This document shows positions 1 to 5,987 of a stretch of 9,595 nt of DNA, in pieces. The stretch is from Desulfurococcales archaeon (lineage in GTDB: Archaea > Thermoproteota > Thermoprotei_A > CAZTBM01 > SZUA-1508), in contig DQVH01000159.1 in NCBI GenBank assembly GCA_015661855.1, positions 1 to 9,595 on the forward strand. Reading direction: 5' to 3'. Below the pieces are notes generated by a model, which saw nothing but the letters and a program-made list of their open reading frames with translations, was not told the DNA's origin and searched no databases. Every line of letters starts with the position of its first letter. Within the stretch, counting starts at the first letter, position 1. The position numbers and the translations under genes were made by a program.

Positions 1-790
1 CACCCTCCCTAAAATTGTATGTTGGTAGAACACTAACCCTCTGAGCCCACTCAATAGTCATCATAGTTCCCTGTCTAACCCAGAAGTCGTAGCCACTCCT
101 AGACTTTAGTGAAGTATATCCTTCACCTCCAAGCCTCTTAAGCTCTTCAGGGTTATCTACAGGTATATCCTTGGTACCCTTAAATACTACTGCTTTAAGC
201 TTCTTAGACCCCATAACAGCACCTAAACCGGGTCTACCACCACTCCTACCCTCCTGAGACATGATAGTAGCGTATTTAACTAGGTTTTCACCTGCAGGCC
301 CTATAGTTAATATTCCAACATCTTTACCGTAGATCTCTCTTAACCTTCTCTCCACAGTAAATGTGTCTTTACCCCATAGGTTATCAGCACTATTAAACTC
401 TACTTTATCATCCTCTATGTATAGGTAGATTGGCTTTTTAGATGCACCAGTAATAACTACTGCATCAAATCCTGCTTTACGCATTTGAACTGCTGCCCAT
501 GAGCCAACATTTCCATCACCATAGCCTCCCGTTAGTGGACTCTTAGACGCTACAACCATTTTACCACTACATGGTAGTACTAGTCCAGTTAATGGTCCAG
601 CAGCAAATATCAATATGTTACCTGGTGATAGAGGGTCTGTACCAGGCTTTAACTCATCCCATAATATTTTTATTGCAAAACCTCTACCACCAATATAGTT
701 ATATGCTAAATCTGATGGATAATTCCATACCTTAACCTCCATTCTCGAAAGGTCTACTCTAAGTATTCTACCAGTCCACCCCTTAGACAC
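1..790 (-). CDS. aor: Aldehyde:ferredoxin oxidoreductase (tungsten AOR family), N-terminal part, cut by window edge
   Basis: AOR-family enzymes oxidise aldehydes to carboxylic acids in the cytoplasm, using a tungsten bis-pterin cofactor and a [4Fe-4S] cluster and passing electrons to ferredoxin. The 263 residues visible here follow the AOR N-terminal domain closely: [12 protein letters not shown] (4-15), [10 protein letters not shown] (34-43), AAGPLTG (63-69), [13 protein letters not shown] (82-94), [15 protein letters not shown] (163-177) and the pterin-binding block [21 protein letters not shown] (180-200). The family is usually about 600 residues, so roughly 340 residues, including the cluster cysteines, lie beyond the left edge. 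I chose GTG at 790 because GTGGAG precedes it by five bases and the upstream frame soon meets a stop. The gene begins 13 bases after the stop of the hydrolase gene upstream, so the two are probably cotranscribed. The family is secure; the aldehyde used (AOR, FOR or a WOR-type paralogue) cannot be read from this part. Confidence 0.95.
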   Translation of the reverse strand, partial: MSKGWTGRILRVDLSRMEVKVWNYPSDLAYNYIGGRGFAIKILWDELKPGTDPLSPGNILIFAAGPLTGLVLPCSGKMVVASKSPLTGGYGDGNVGSWAAVQMRKAGFDAVVITGASKKPIYLYIEDDKVEFNSADNLWGKDTFTVERRLREIYGKDVGILTIGPAGENLVKYATIMSQEGRSGGRPGLGAVMGSKKLKAVVFKGTKDIPVDNPEELKRLGGEGYTSLKSRSGYDFWVRQGTMMTIEWAQRVSVLPTYNFREG

Positions 791-803
791 TAGTACTCCA
801 CTC

Positions 804-1349
804 TCAACTCTTTTCGATTAAACCTATAACTTCATCTGAAGTTAAAATTTTAGCTCCATAAACTCTCTCCATATATTTAAGTGCATACTCGTGATCACTT
901 TCACTAAATGCTGCAACAGCATCTTTAACTACAATTATATTGTATCTATGGTAGAATGCATCAGCAGCTGTATGTAGTACACATATGTGTGTATGAATAC
1001 CAGTTAAAACTACTGTATCAACACCTAAATCTCTCAATGTAACATCGAGTCCTGTATCTCTAAAACCACTATAATATCTTTTCTCAAACACTAAATCCCC
1101 CCTACTAGGCTTAAGCTCATCAACTATTCTTGCCTCACTAGAACCCTTAACTGCATGTGGACCCCAAACTTTAAACTCTATATCACTTGGAAGGTGTGAG
1201 TCAATAACGTAGATTACTGGTAACTTTCTACCCCTAAACACCTCAATTAAACTACGTATAACAGGTATAATTGTTTCAGCTTGAGGACTTCTAAGTCTAC
1301 CACGAACAAACTCCTCCAACATATCGATTACTATTAGTGCAGGTTTCAA
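804..1349 (-). CDS. Isochorismatase-fold cysteine hydrolase, nicotinamidase-like
   Basis: This is a 181-residue member of the isochorismatase/nicotinamidase superfamily, the usual length for stand-alone archaeal nicotinamidases. The catalytic triad is visible: Asp9 in VIDM, Lys90 in FEKRYYSGF and Cys123 in THICV. Asp50, His52 (VIDSH) and His65 (WGPHAVKGS) match the metal-binding Asp-His-His set of nicotinamidases, so nicotinamide to nicotinate plus ammonia in NAD salvage is the best guess. Superfamily members also act on other amides, so the substrate is not certain. It starts at TTG (1347-1349): this is the only possible start between an upstream stop at 1371-1373 and Asp9, and a G-rich stretch (GTGGGGG, 1357-1363) lies seven bases ahead. 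It is the first gene of a unit with the aldehyde oxidoreductase downstream. The protein is soluble, with no signal peptide. Confidence 0.9.
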   Translation of the reverse strand: MKPALIVIDMLEEFVRGRLRSPQAETIIPVIRSLIEVFRGRKLPVIYVIDSHLPSDIEFKVWGPHAVKGSSEARIVDELKPSRGDLVFEKRYYSGFRDTGLDVTLRDLGVDTVVLTGIHTHICVLHTAADAFYHRYNIIVVKDAVAAFSESDHEYALKYMERVYGAKILTSDEVIGLIEKS

Positions 1350-1436
1350 ACTAGAACCCCCACAGTTATACTAACCCTGCAATAACAGTTTAATCTTTCC
1401 CAACAATAATATACAATGAGCTATTCACATATACAA

Positions 1437-1445
1437 GCTTAAATT
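1437..1445 (+). promoter_or_regulatory. Possible plus-strand TATA box (CTTAAATTA-like)
   Basis: The run AGCTTAAATTAC matches the crenarchaeal TATA consensus on the plus strand. It sits about 25 bases before the region where the nested inverted repeat begins (1459), so it could start a short structured transcript. No protein-coding gene follows on the plus strand. An AT-rich chance match is possible. Confidence 0.3.
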
Positions 1446-1458
1446 ACACCTAGGACCC

Positions 1459-1522
1459 TGAATACCTAAAGGTAGTAGCTAGAATCCGTAGGGGCTACTT
1501 TAGAATAGAACTTAGGTATTCA
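1459..1522. repeat. Nested perfect inverted repeat, candidate structured RNA or bidirectional terminator
   Basis: Outer arms are TGAATACCTAA (1459-1469) and TTAGGTATTCA (1512-1522), an 11-bp perfect match. Inside are AGTAGC (1474-1479) and GCTACT (1494-1499), a 6-bp perfect match around a 14-base loop. The fold is a long stem, a strongly asymmetric internal loop and a second stem. It lies in the intergenic space downstream of the four-gene operon and upstream of the hydrolase gene. The symmetry does not fix a strand. I do not recognise an RNA family. A processed 3' UTR hairpin, a small RNA, or a paired regulator-binding site are all possible. Confidence 0.55.
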
Positions 1523-1556
1523 AGTGTAAACAGTTTTAGTATGAGAGTTGAGAATA

Positions 1557-1571
1557 GCGTAATAAAATAAC
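1557..1571 (-). terminator. Possible T-rich transcription terminator of the four-gene operon
   Basis: Directly after the stop codon of the dehydrogenase gene, the minus strand reads GTTATTTTATTACG, a T-rich stretch of the kind that ends archaeal transcripts. The evidence is composition and position only. Confidence 0.3.
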
Positions 1572-1572
1572 T

Positions 1573-2601
1573 TTACTTACTCTTTAATTCAGCTATTATC
1601 TCGTCTATAACCTTTCTTGTTGAGGCGTTACCCCCTAGATCTGGTGTTAAAATACGTTTCTCCTCAACAACTCTTCTTACTGCACACTCTATACTATTAG
1701 CTAGGGCGTATACACTCTTATCCTGCCTTTTCTCAGCTAGCCATTTCAGCATTAGAATTGCAGCTATAACTTCACCTATAGGGTTGGCTACACCTTTACC
1801 AGCATACTTCCATGCAGCACCGTGGATAGGCTCGAAAACGGCATATCTATCCCCTATCTGTGCTGAACCACATAACCCTAAGCTACCAATTAGTCCAGCT
1901 ACTAAATCTGATAGTATATCTCCGTAAAGGTTTGGTGTAACTAGGACATCGAATTCGTATGGTCTCTTTACAAGCTTGTATGCTGCTGCATCAACTATTA
2001 CTTCATCACATTCTAGTTCTGGATAGTCCCTAGATACTTCATAGAATACTTGTCTAAATAGTCCATCAGCCTCCTTAAGTATATTTGCTTTATGAACTAC
2101 AGTAACCTTTCTTCTACCACTCCTCCTAGCATAGTTAAATGCAAACCTACATATTCTAGCTGTTTCACTCCTAGTAGTAACTTTCAGTGCTAACGCTAAA
2201 TCCCCTATATTCAACTCAATACCTGAATATAACCCCTCAATATTCTCTCTGATAATTACAAGGTCTATGTCATTTCGAATACTAATACCCCTCCAACTCT
2301 TAAATGGTCTAACGTTAGCGTATAGATCTAGATTTTTACGTAGAAACACGTTAACACTAGTAAATGTACCTGGACCTATAGGTGTTGCTATAGGGCCCTT
2401 TAGTGTTGCATCAGCCTCCCTTATTACATCTAAAGCTCCATCCTCTATTGTTTTACCGGTTCTCTCATAGTATTTTAGTCCACCGTTTATGTAAATGTAT
2501 TCAGCGTTAAAACCTACTTCACTAAGTAGTCTTACTGTTTCAGATACCACTTCAGGCCCTACACCATCACCTGGTATTACAGCTATCTTATACCTCCTCA
2601 T
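1573..2601 (-). CDS. Isocitrate/isopropylmalate dehydrogenase-family enzyme, predicted NADP-type isocitrate dehydrogenase
   Basis: This 342-residue beta-decarboxylating dehydrogenase is complete. PGDGVGPEV (10-18) is the N-terminal signature; Tyr125 and Lys171 are catalytic; Asp204, Asp228 and Asp232 bind the divalent metal; Arg88, Arg98 and Arg118 hold the malate part of the substrate. Two features separate it from isopropylmalate dehydrogenases. Ser82-Val-Asn84 before the LRKNLDLYANVRP helix matches the Ser-x-Asn that grips the gamma-carboxylate of isocitrate in isocitrate dehydrogenases. Lys265-Tyr266 in EPIHGAAWKYAGKGVANP matches the Lys-Tyr pair that selects NADP; NAD enzymes usually have Asp-Ile there. 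The predicted reaction is therefore isocitrate to 2-oxoglutarate plus CO2. Homoisocitrate dehydrogenase of the aminoadipate pathway is the main alternative. The ATG overlaps the TAA of the preceding gene by one base (TAATG), so translation is coupled. It is the last gene of the operon. The family is certain; the substrate is inferred. Confidence 0.95.
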   Translation of the reverse strand: MRRYKIAVIPGDGVGPEVVSETVRLLSEVGFNAEYIYINGGLKYYERTGKTIEDGALDVIREADATLKGPIATPIGPGTFTSVNVFLRKNLDLYANVRPFKSWRGISIRNDIDLVIIRENIEGLYSGIELNIGDLALALKVTTRSETARICRFAFNYARRSGRRKVTVVHKANILKEADGLFRQVFYEVSRDYPELECDEVIVDAAAYKLVKRPYEFDVLVTPNLYGDILSDLVAGLIGSLGLCGSAQIGDRYAVFEPIHGAAWKYAGKGVANPIGEVIAAILMLKWLAEKRQDKSVYALANSIECAVRRVVEEKRILTPDLGGNASTRKVIDEIIAELKSK

Positions 2602-3113
2602 TACAACCTTAACCCCCTTAACTTAACATATTCAACTATACCACCAGACGTTAGTATATCCATTATGAATTTAGGGTATGGTTTAAACCTTGATGTATAG
2701 TTTCTACTTGGACATGATACTACTCCTTTAGCTAAATCTACTACCACTATATCCCCGTCTTTAACTATTTCTGGTAGCTCCTCATGTACTATAACGGGTA
2801 ATCCTATGTTTATTGCGTTTCTAAAGAATATTCTTGCAAACGATTTAGCTATTACAACTGATATTCCTGCTAGTTTTAGTAGTCTTGGTGCATGCTCTCT
2901 ACTTGAACCACAACCAAAGTTTCTACCAGCAACTATTATATCACCCTTCCTAACATTCCTTGAAAACTCAGGTCTAATATCCTCGAATATGTGTGGTAGC
3001 ATATCCTCAATTCTATAGGCTTTAAACTTATACCTACCAGGTATTATGAAGTCTGTATTTATGTTGTCACCAAACTTCCAAACTCTACCCTTAAACACTA
3101 ACTCCAAGTACAA
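2601..3113 (-). CDS. leuD: LeuD-type hydro-lyase small subunit (isopropylmalate isomerase / homoaconitase / aconitase-like)
   Basis: This is the swivelling small subunit of a two-subunit aconitase-superfamily enzyme, 170 residues, the normal length. WKFGDNINTDFIIPGRY (12-28) and NFGCGSSREHAP (65-76) are the family signatures; Ser-Arg of the latter contributes to the active site. The loop after GRY, which sets the substrate side chain in this family, reads KFKAY (29-33) and is not diagnostic by eye. It works with the large subunit encoded just upstream. The symbol names the family, not a proven role in leucine synthesis; given its neighbours I infer citrate/isocitrate isomerisation. The longest frame begins with TTG at 3111-3113, but GAGGTGA (3115-3121) is only one base from it and seven bases from a second TTG at 3105-3107. 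That second TTG (residue 3) is the more likely start. Its stop overlaps the start of the next gene. Confidence 0.95.
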   Translation of the reverse strand: MYLELVFKGRVWKFGDNINTDFIIPGRYKFKAYRIEDMLPHIFEDIRPEFSRNVRKGDIIVAGRNFGCGSSREHAPRLLKLAGISVVIAKSFARIFFRNAINIGLPVIVHEELPEIVKDGDIVVVDLAKGVVSCPSRNYTSRFKPYPKFIMDILTSGGIVEYVKLRGLRL

Positions 3114-3114
3114 T

Positions 3115-3121
3115 TCACCTC
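3115..3121 (-). promoter_or_regulatory. Ribosome binding site of the LeuD-type gene, overlapping the LeuC-type stop codon
   Basis: GAGGTGA on the minus strand is a near-perfect archaeal ribosome binding site, and its final TGA is also the stop codon of the large-subunit gene. Spacing to TTG at 3105-3107 is seven bases and to TTG at 3111-3113 only one, which favours the inner start. The overlap implies that the two subunits are made in coupled, matched amounts. Confidence 0.7.
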
Positions 3122-4371
3122 AGGTAACTCCTTGGATCACATATTCTACCTTCAACTGCTGATACAGCTGCTACTAGAGGTGATGCAATGTATACTTTCG
3201 AACTTTTATCACCCATTCTACCAGGGAAGTTTCTATTAGAGGTTGATACTGCAACTTCACCAGGGCCAAGTAGTCCCATATGAGCTCCAACACATGGACC
3301 ACATGTTGGAGGACATATGATGCATCCTGCTCTAAGTAGAATCTCTATTATACCCTTACGTAGAGCTTGAAGGTATATCCTCCTCGATGCAGGTATTACG
3401 ATACACCTTACACCCTCCTTAACCCTCCTATCCTTCATTATCTTAGCTACAATCTCCAAGTCTGATAGACGGCCATTAGTACATGAGCCTATAAATACTT
3501 GATCTACCTCTACACCCTCAACTTCGGATACAGACTTTACGTTATCAATATTTGGTGGTATTGCGATTTGAGGCTCTAAAGTACTCAAATCAACAATTAC
3601 TTCATCAACATACTCAGCTTTAGAGTCGGGCTCTAACCGTTTAACCTTAACCCCCCTATCCTCATAGAATTTTACTGTCACATTGTCTACTGGGAATAAT
3701 CCAACTTTTGCACCCATTTCAACAGTCATATTTGATATTGTAAGTCTATCGTCAATACCTAACTGTTTAAGACTACTACCCTGAAACTCTACAGCCTTAT
3801 ATACTGCTCCATCAGCACCCATAAACCCTATTATGTAGAGTATTATGTCTTTACCAGTTATATAGTTGGGGATATCACCTTCAAGTACTATCCTAATAGA
3901 CTCTGGTACTCTAAGCCATACCTTACCAGTTAGTATTGCTATTGCTGTATCTGTACTACCAATACCCGTAGCGAAAGCACCTAAAGCTCCAAGTGTTGTA
4001 GTGTGTGAGTCTGCTCCAACAATTACCATTCCCGGTTTAACAATACACTCATCGATAACTACCTGATGACATATACCGTAACCTACATCATATAGTTTTA
4101 TACCGTGTTTTCTAGCAAACTCCCTCATTAACATGTGTAGTTTTGAGTTTTCAACTCTAGGACTTGGTGATGCATGGTCTATTACGAATAATACCTTACT
4201 AGGGTTGAATACTCGTTCACACTTTAACTCCTCAGTTAACACTTGTATAGCTAGTGGTGCTGTTCCATCATGTGCGTAAACGTAATCCACATTTACTATA
4301 ACTATTTCTCCAGGTGAAACCCTTCTACCAGTAGCATTCGATAATATTTTCTCACTTAGAGTTAACGGCAT
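3115..4371 (-). CDS. leuC: LeuC-type hydro-lyase large subunit with [4Fe-4S] cluster
   Basis: This catalytic subunit of a two-subunit aconitase-superfamily dehydratase has 418 residues, typical of the archaeal LeuC/homoaconitase group. Motifs in order: VYAHDGTAP (31-39), GADSHTTTLGALGAFATGIGSTD (119-141), SCTNGRLSD (296-304), CPPTCGPC (353-360) and SNRNFPGRMG (378-387). Cys297, Cys357 and Cys360 are the three expected ligands of the labile [4Fe-4S] cluster. The family isomerises 2-isopropylmalate, homocitrate, citrate or related 2-hydroxy acids by dehydration and rehydration, and sequence alone rarely tells which. Placed between a Re-citrate synthase-like gene and an isocitrate dehydrogenase-like gene, citrate to isocitrate is my inference. 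The ATG follows the TAA of the synthase gene with no gap; GAGGT lies eight bases upstream of it, inside the synthase gene. The protein is cytoplasmic and needs the LeuD-type partner encoded next. Confidence 0.95.
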   Translation of the reverse strand: MPLTLSEKILSNATGRRVSPGEIVIVNVDYVYAHDGTAPLAIQVLTEELKCERVFNPSKVLFVIDHASPSPRVENSKLHMLMREFARKHGIKLYDVGYGICHQVVIDECIVKPGMVIVGADSHTTTLGALGAFATGIGSTDTAIAILTGKVWLRVPESIRIVLEGDIPNYITGKDIILYIIGFMGADGAVYKAVEFQGSSLKQLGIDDRLTISNMTVEMGAKVGLFPVDNVTVKFYEDRGVKVKRLEPDSKAEYVDEVIVDLSTLEPQIAIPPNIDNVKSVSEVEGVEVDQVFIGSCTNGRLSDLEIVAKIMKDRRVKEGVRCIVIPASRRIYLQALRKGIIEILLRAGCIICPPTCGPCVGAHMGLLGPGEVAVSTSNRNFPGRMGDKSSKVYIASPLVAAVSAVEGRICDPRSYLR

Positions 4372-5709
4372 TTATAGATACCTCTTAAGCCAGTGTGGTA
4401 GTCTACCTCCATAACGCTCGATAATATCGGGCATATACTTCTTCACTAACTGTAGCATTTCATAATCGCTTACAGGTGTAGTTCTACCATTACTGTACAT
4501 TTTAACTATCTCATCGTATATCTTAGCAACTCTTTTATCACTCTTTAGATTATCTGTAGAGTCTAGTTTAAACATTGATTTTAGCCAGTACACTACACCA
4601 GCTTTACCAGAGTACACGTTAACCATAATTGATGCTGGAATACCTAGGACACTCTCTGGATCGAATGGTAGATACACTTCTGGATTCTTAAGTAATCCAT
4701 CAACATGTATTCCAGCTTTAGTTCTATAAGCGTTATCACCTAGTATTGGCTGGAATTCTGGAATACTATAGCCTATACTGGTGAAGTACTCTTTAACCTT
4801 CCTTAACACTTTAAGGTTTAAACCGTTAGTAGAGCCTGATAACTGAACGTAGAATAGTAGCATAGCCTCTAATGGGCAATTTCCAGCTCTCTCACCAATA
4901 CCTAGAAGTGTTGCTTCTGCACCACTAGCACCATTAAGCCATGCAGCTAACGTATTAGCTACAACCATGTGGAAATCGTTATGCCCGTGGAAGCTAATCC
5001 ACTCACTAGGTATACTTGTAGCTTCACGTACAACCCTAATAAGCTGTGGTATACCTCTAGGTGGTGGTATTTCAGGATAGGGTAAGCCTACACCTAGTGT
5101 ATCACAAATCTTAATTTTAACTGGTATATCGTATTTCTCACTAAGCTTCATAAGTGATTTAACGAAGGGTACTAGTGTACCATAGAGGTCAGCTCTTGTT
5201 GCATCCTCTAGTGAACATCTCACTGTAATACCATTCTTTAAAGCCTCCTCAACAACTGTTAAATACTTCTCTAAAACCCTACCCTTATCAAGTCTAAGTT
5301 TATAGCGGATATGATAATCCGATATCGATGTTAGTAGAACAGTTTCCTCAACACCCATATCTATAGCTAACTTTAAATCGGATACTGTTGCTCTTAACCA
5401 GCTCACGGGTTTAGGATACTCATATCCTAACTCTCTAACTCTCCTAAATGCCTCTCTATCCCTAGCAGTGTATAGGAAGAACTCACAACTACGTATTACA
5501 CTACTTTCACCATTCAACTCATGTAGTAGTGTATATATGTTTACAGCTTCATCTACACTTAAAGGCCTCCAACCCTGCTGGCCATCCCTTAACGTAGTAT
5601 CAATAATGTGTAAACCGTCTATACAGACTCTATGTAGCTTAACTAGTGGTAGACTGGGATACCTAAACACATCCCTATGGAATACCCATGAATCCTCCAT
5701 AGTAAACAC
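4372..5709 (-). CDS. HMGL-like acyltransferase of the homocitrate/isopropylmalate synthase family, Re-citrate synthase-like
   Basis: A TIM-barrel Claisen condensing enzyme: DTTLRDGQQ (37-45) has the catalytic Arg41 and metal-binding Asp42, and HGHNDFH (241-247) supplies the metal-binding His241 and His243. It differs from ordinary homocitrate and isopropylmalate synthases and, from memory of the family, matches bacterial Re-citrate synthases along its length: SCEFFLYTARDREA (74-87), LLTSISDYHI (125-134), LEDATRADLYG (167-177), PVKIKICDTLGVGLPYP (196-212), PSEWISFHGHNDFH (234-247), TLLGIGERAGNCPLEAM (267-283), KAGIHVDGLLKNPEVY (331-346), and no C-terminal LeuA-type regulatory domain. Predicted reaction: oxaloacetate plus acetyl-CoA to citrate, with Re-face stereochemistry. 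Homocitrate synthase is the alternative. It is the first gene of the operon. The frame opens at GTG 5707-5709, but AGGGTG (5707-5712) sits six bases before ATG 5698-5700, so residue 4 is the likelier start (442 residues). Confidence 0.93.
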   Translation of the reverse strand: MFTMEDSWVFHRDVFRYPSLPLVKLHRVCIDGLHIIDTTLRDGQQGWRPLSVDEAVNIYTLLHELNGESSVIRSCEFFLYTARDREAFRRVRELGYEYPKPVSWLRATVSDLKLAIDMGVEETVLLTSISDYHIRYKLRLDKGRVLEKYLTVVEEALKNGITVRCSLEDATRADLYGTLVPFVKSLMKLSEKYDIPVKIKICDTLGVGLPYPEIPPPRGIPQLIRVVREATSIPSEWISFHGHNDFHMVVANTLAAWLNGASGAEATLLGIGERAGNCPLEAMLLFYVQLSGSTNGLNLKVLRKVKEYFTSIGYSIPEFQPILGDNAYRTKAGIHVDGLLKNPEVYLPFDPESVLGIPASIMVNVYSGKAGVVYWLKSMFKLDSTDNLKSDKRVAKIYDEIVKMYSNGRTTPVSDYEMLQLVKKYMPDIIERYGGRLPHWLKRYL

Positions 5710-5712
5710 CCT
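5707..5712 (-). promoter_or_regulatory. Ribosome binding site that moves the synthase start to ATG 5698-5700
   Basis: AGGGTG on the minus strand contains the upstream GTG candidate codon and lies six bases before an in-frame ATG. A ribosome binding site overlapping its own start codon is unlikely, so the ATG is preferred. Confidence 0.55.
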
Positions 5713-5760
5713 TTCAGTCTACATAGCAGTAATACTCTTTAGTTCTCGATTGAACCCAAC

Positions 5761-5780
5761 AATACGTATATAAATACGTG
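5761..5780 (-). promoter_or_regulatory. Promoter of the four-gene operon with an overlapping ATACGT inverted repeat
   Basis: The minus strand reads TTTATATA at 5767-5774, a good archaeal TATA box. A start of transcription some 25 bases downstream, near 5745, would leave a leader of about 45 bases before the ATG at 5700, consistent with the ribosome binding site seen there. ACGTAT (5764-5769) and ATACGT (5774-5779) form a perfect inverted repeat with a four-base spacer that lies directly on the box. A regulator bound there would block TBP, so this is a candidate repressor operator. Nothing in the window identifies the regulator. Confidence 0.5.
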
Positions 5781-5877
5781 TCTCTACAGAGGCAATATAC
5801 ACCCTACTTAAATTTGTAGACCCACTCATAAGCTAGACTTGTATAACGTCTCATATCTCAAATCAGGTATCGAACAA

Positions 5878-5908
5878 TGTTCTATACGTGAATACGTGAA
5901 ATAGAACA
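5878..5908. repeat. Hairpin TGTTCTAT/ATAGAACA enclosing two tandem ATACGTGA units
   Basis: The arms TGTTCTAT (5878-5885) and ATAGAACA (5901-5908) match perfectly over 8 bp with a 15-base spacer. ATACGTGA occurs twice back to back at 5884-5891 and 5892-5899. The same ATACGTG core occurs at 5774-5780 in the operon promoter about 110 bases away. It lies upstream of the operon promoter and downstream of the small gene, so it may be a second regulator site for the operon or a 3' hairpin of the small gene. Confidence 0.5.
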
Positions 5909-5987
5909 AAAACTAGAGAGGGCACTATCATAGTCTACTGTACCTGGTTAGGAAAGAAAGAGGGGGTTGTAGCTTTTAACTTAAATG

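Larger units (their letters stand above)
1350..1572. other. Intergenic region between the citrate-type operon and the hydrolase/AOR unit
   Basis: No open reading frame is supported here. On the minus strand the region should contain the end of the four-gene operon (right side) and the promoter of the hydrolase/AOR unit (left side); AT-rich candidates for the latter lie at 1388-1396 (GATTAAAC) and 1403-1415 (TGTATATTATT), neither decisive. The central part holds a nested inverted repeat (1459-1522) listed separately, with a plus-strand TATA-like box just to its left. Confidence 0.5.
5710..5987. other. Regulatory intergenic region upstream of the four-gene operon
   Basis: No protein-coding frame or tRNA is supported. 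The left part carries the operon promoter (TATA box at 5767-5774). The right part carries a hairpin with tandem ATACGTGA repeats (5878-5908) and, on the minus strand, pyrimidine-rich tracts (TTTTTG at 5908-5914, and 5949-5966) that may end the small gene at 5988-6320. A second AT-rich box, CTTAAATTT (5807-5815), is nearly palindromic with its flanks and could work on either strand. Confidence 0.5.

Noticed and set aside
1459..1532. H/ACA pseudouridylation guide RNA
   Set aside because: The hairpin and ACA (1530-1532) tempted this call, but ACA lies about 19 bases from the internal loop rather than 14-16 and no kink-turn is evident.
1573..5709. Simple leucine biosynthesis operon (leuA-leuC-leuD-leuB)
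   Set aside because: The synthase lacks the LeuA regulatory domain and carries Re-citrate synthase-like blocks, and the dehydrogenase has Ser-x-Asn at the position where isopropylmalate dehydrogenases have a hydrophobic pocket.
1573..5709. Alpha-aminoadipate lysine pathway (homocitrate to 2-oxoadipate)
   Set aside because: Not excluded, but kept as the second choice: no LysW, LysX or other carrier-dependent lysine genes are in the window and the dehydrogenase residues fit isocitrate better.
2267..5773. Several plus-strand open frames of 66-101 codons within the operon
   Set aside because: They are antisense shadows of the well-supported minus-strand enzymes and have no recognisable motifs.
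5878..5908. Bacterial-type intrinsic terminator
   Set aside because: The stem is AT-rich and short with a 15-base loop made of tandem repeats, and archaeal termination relies on T tracts rather than such stems.
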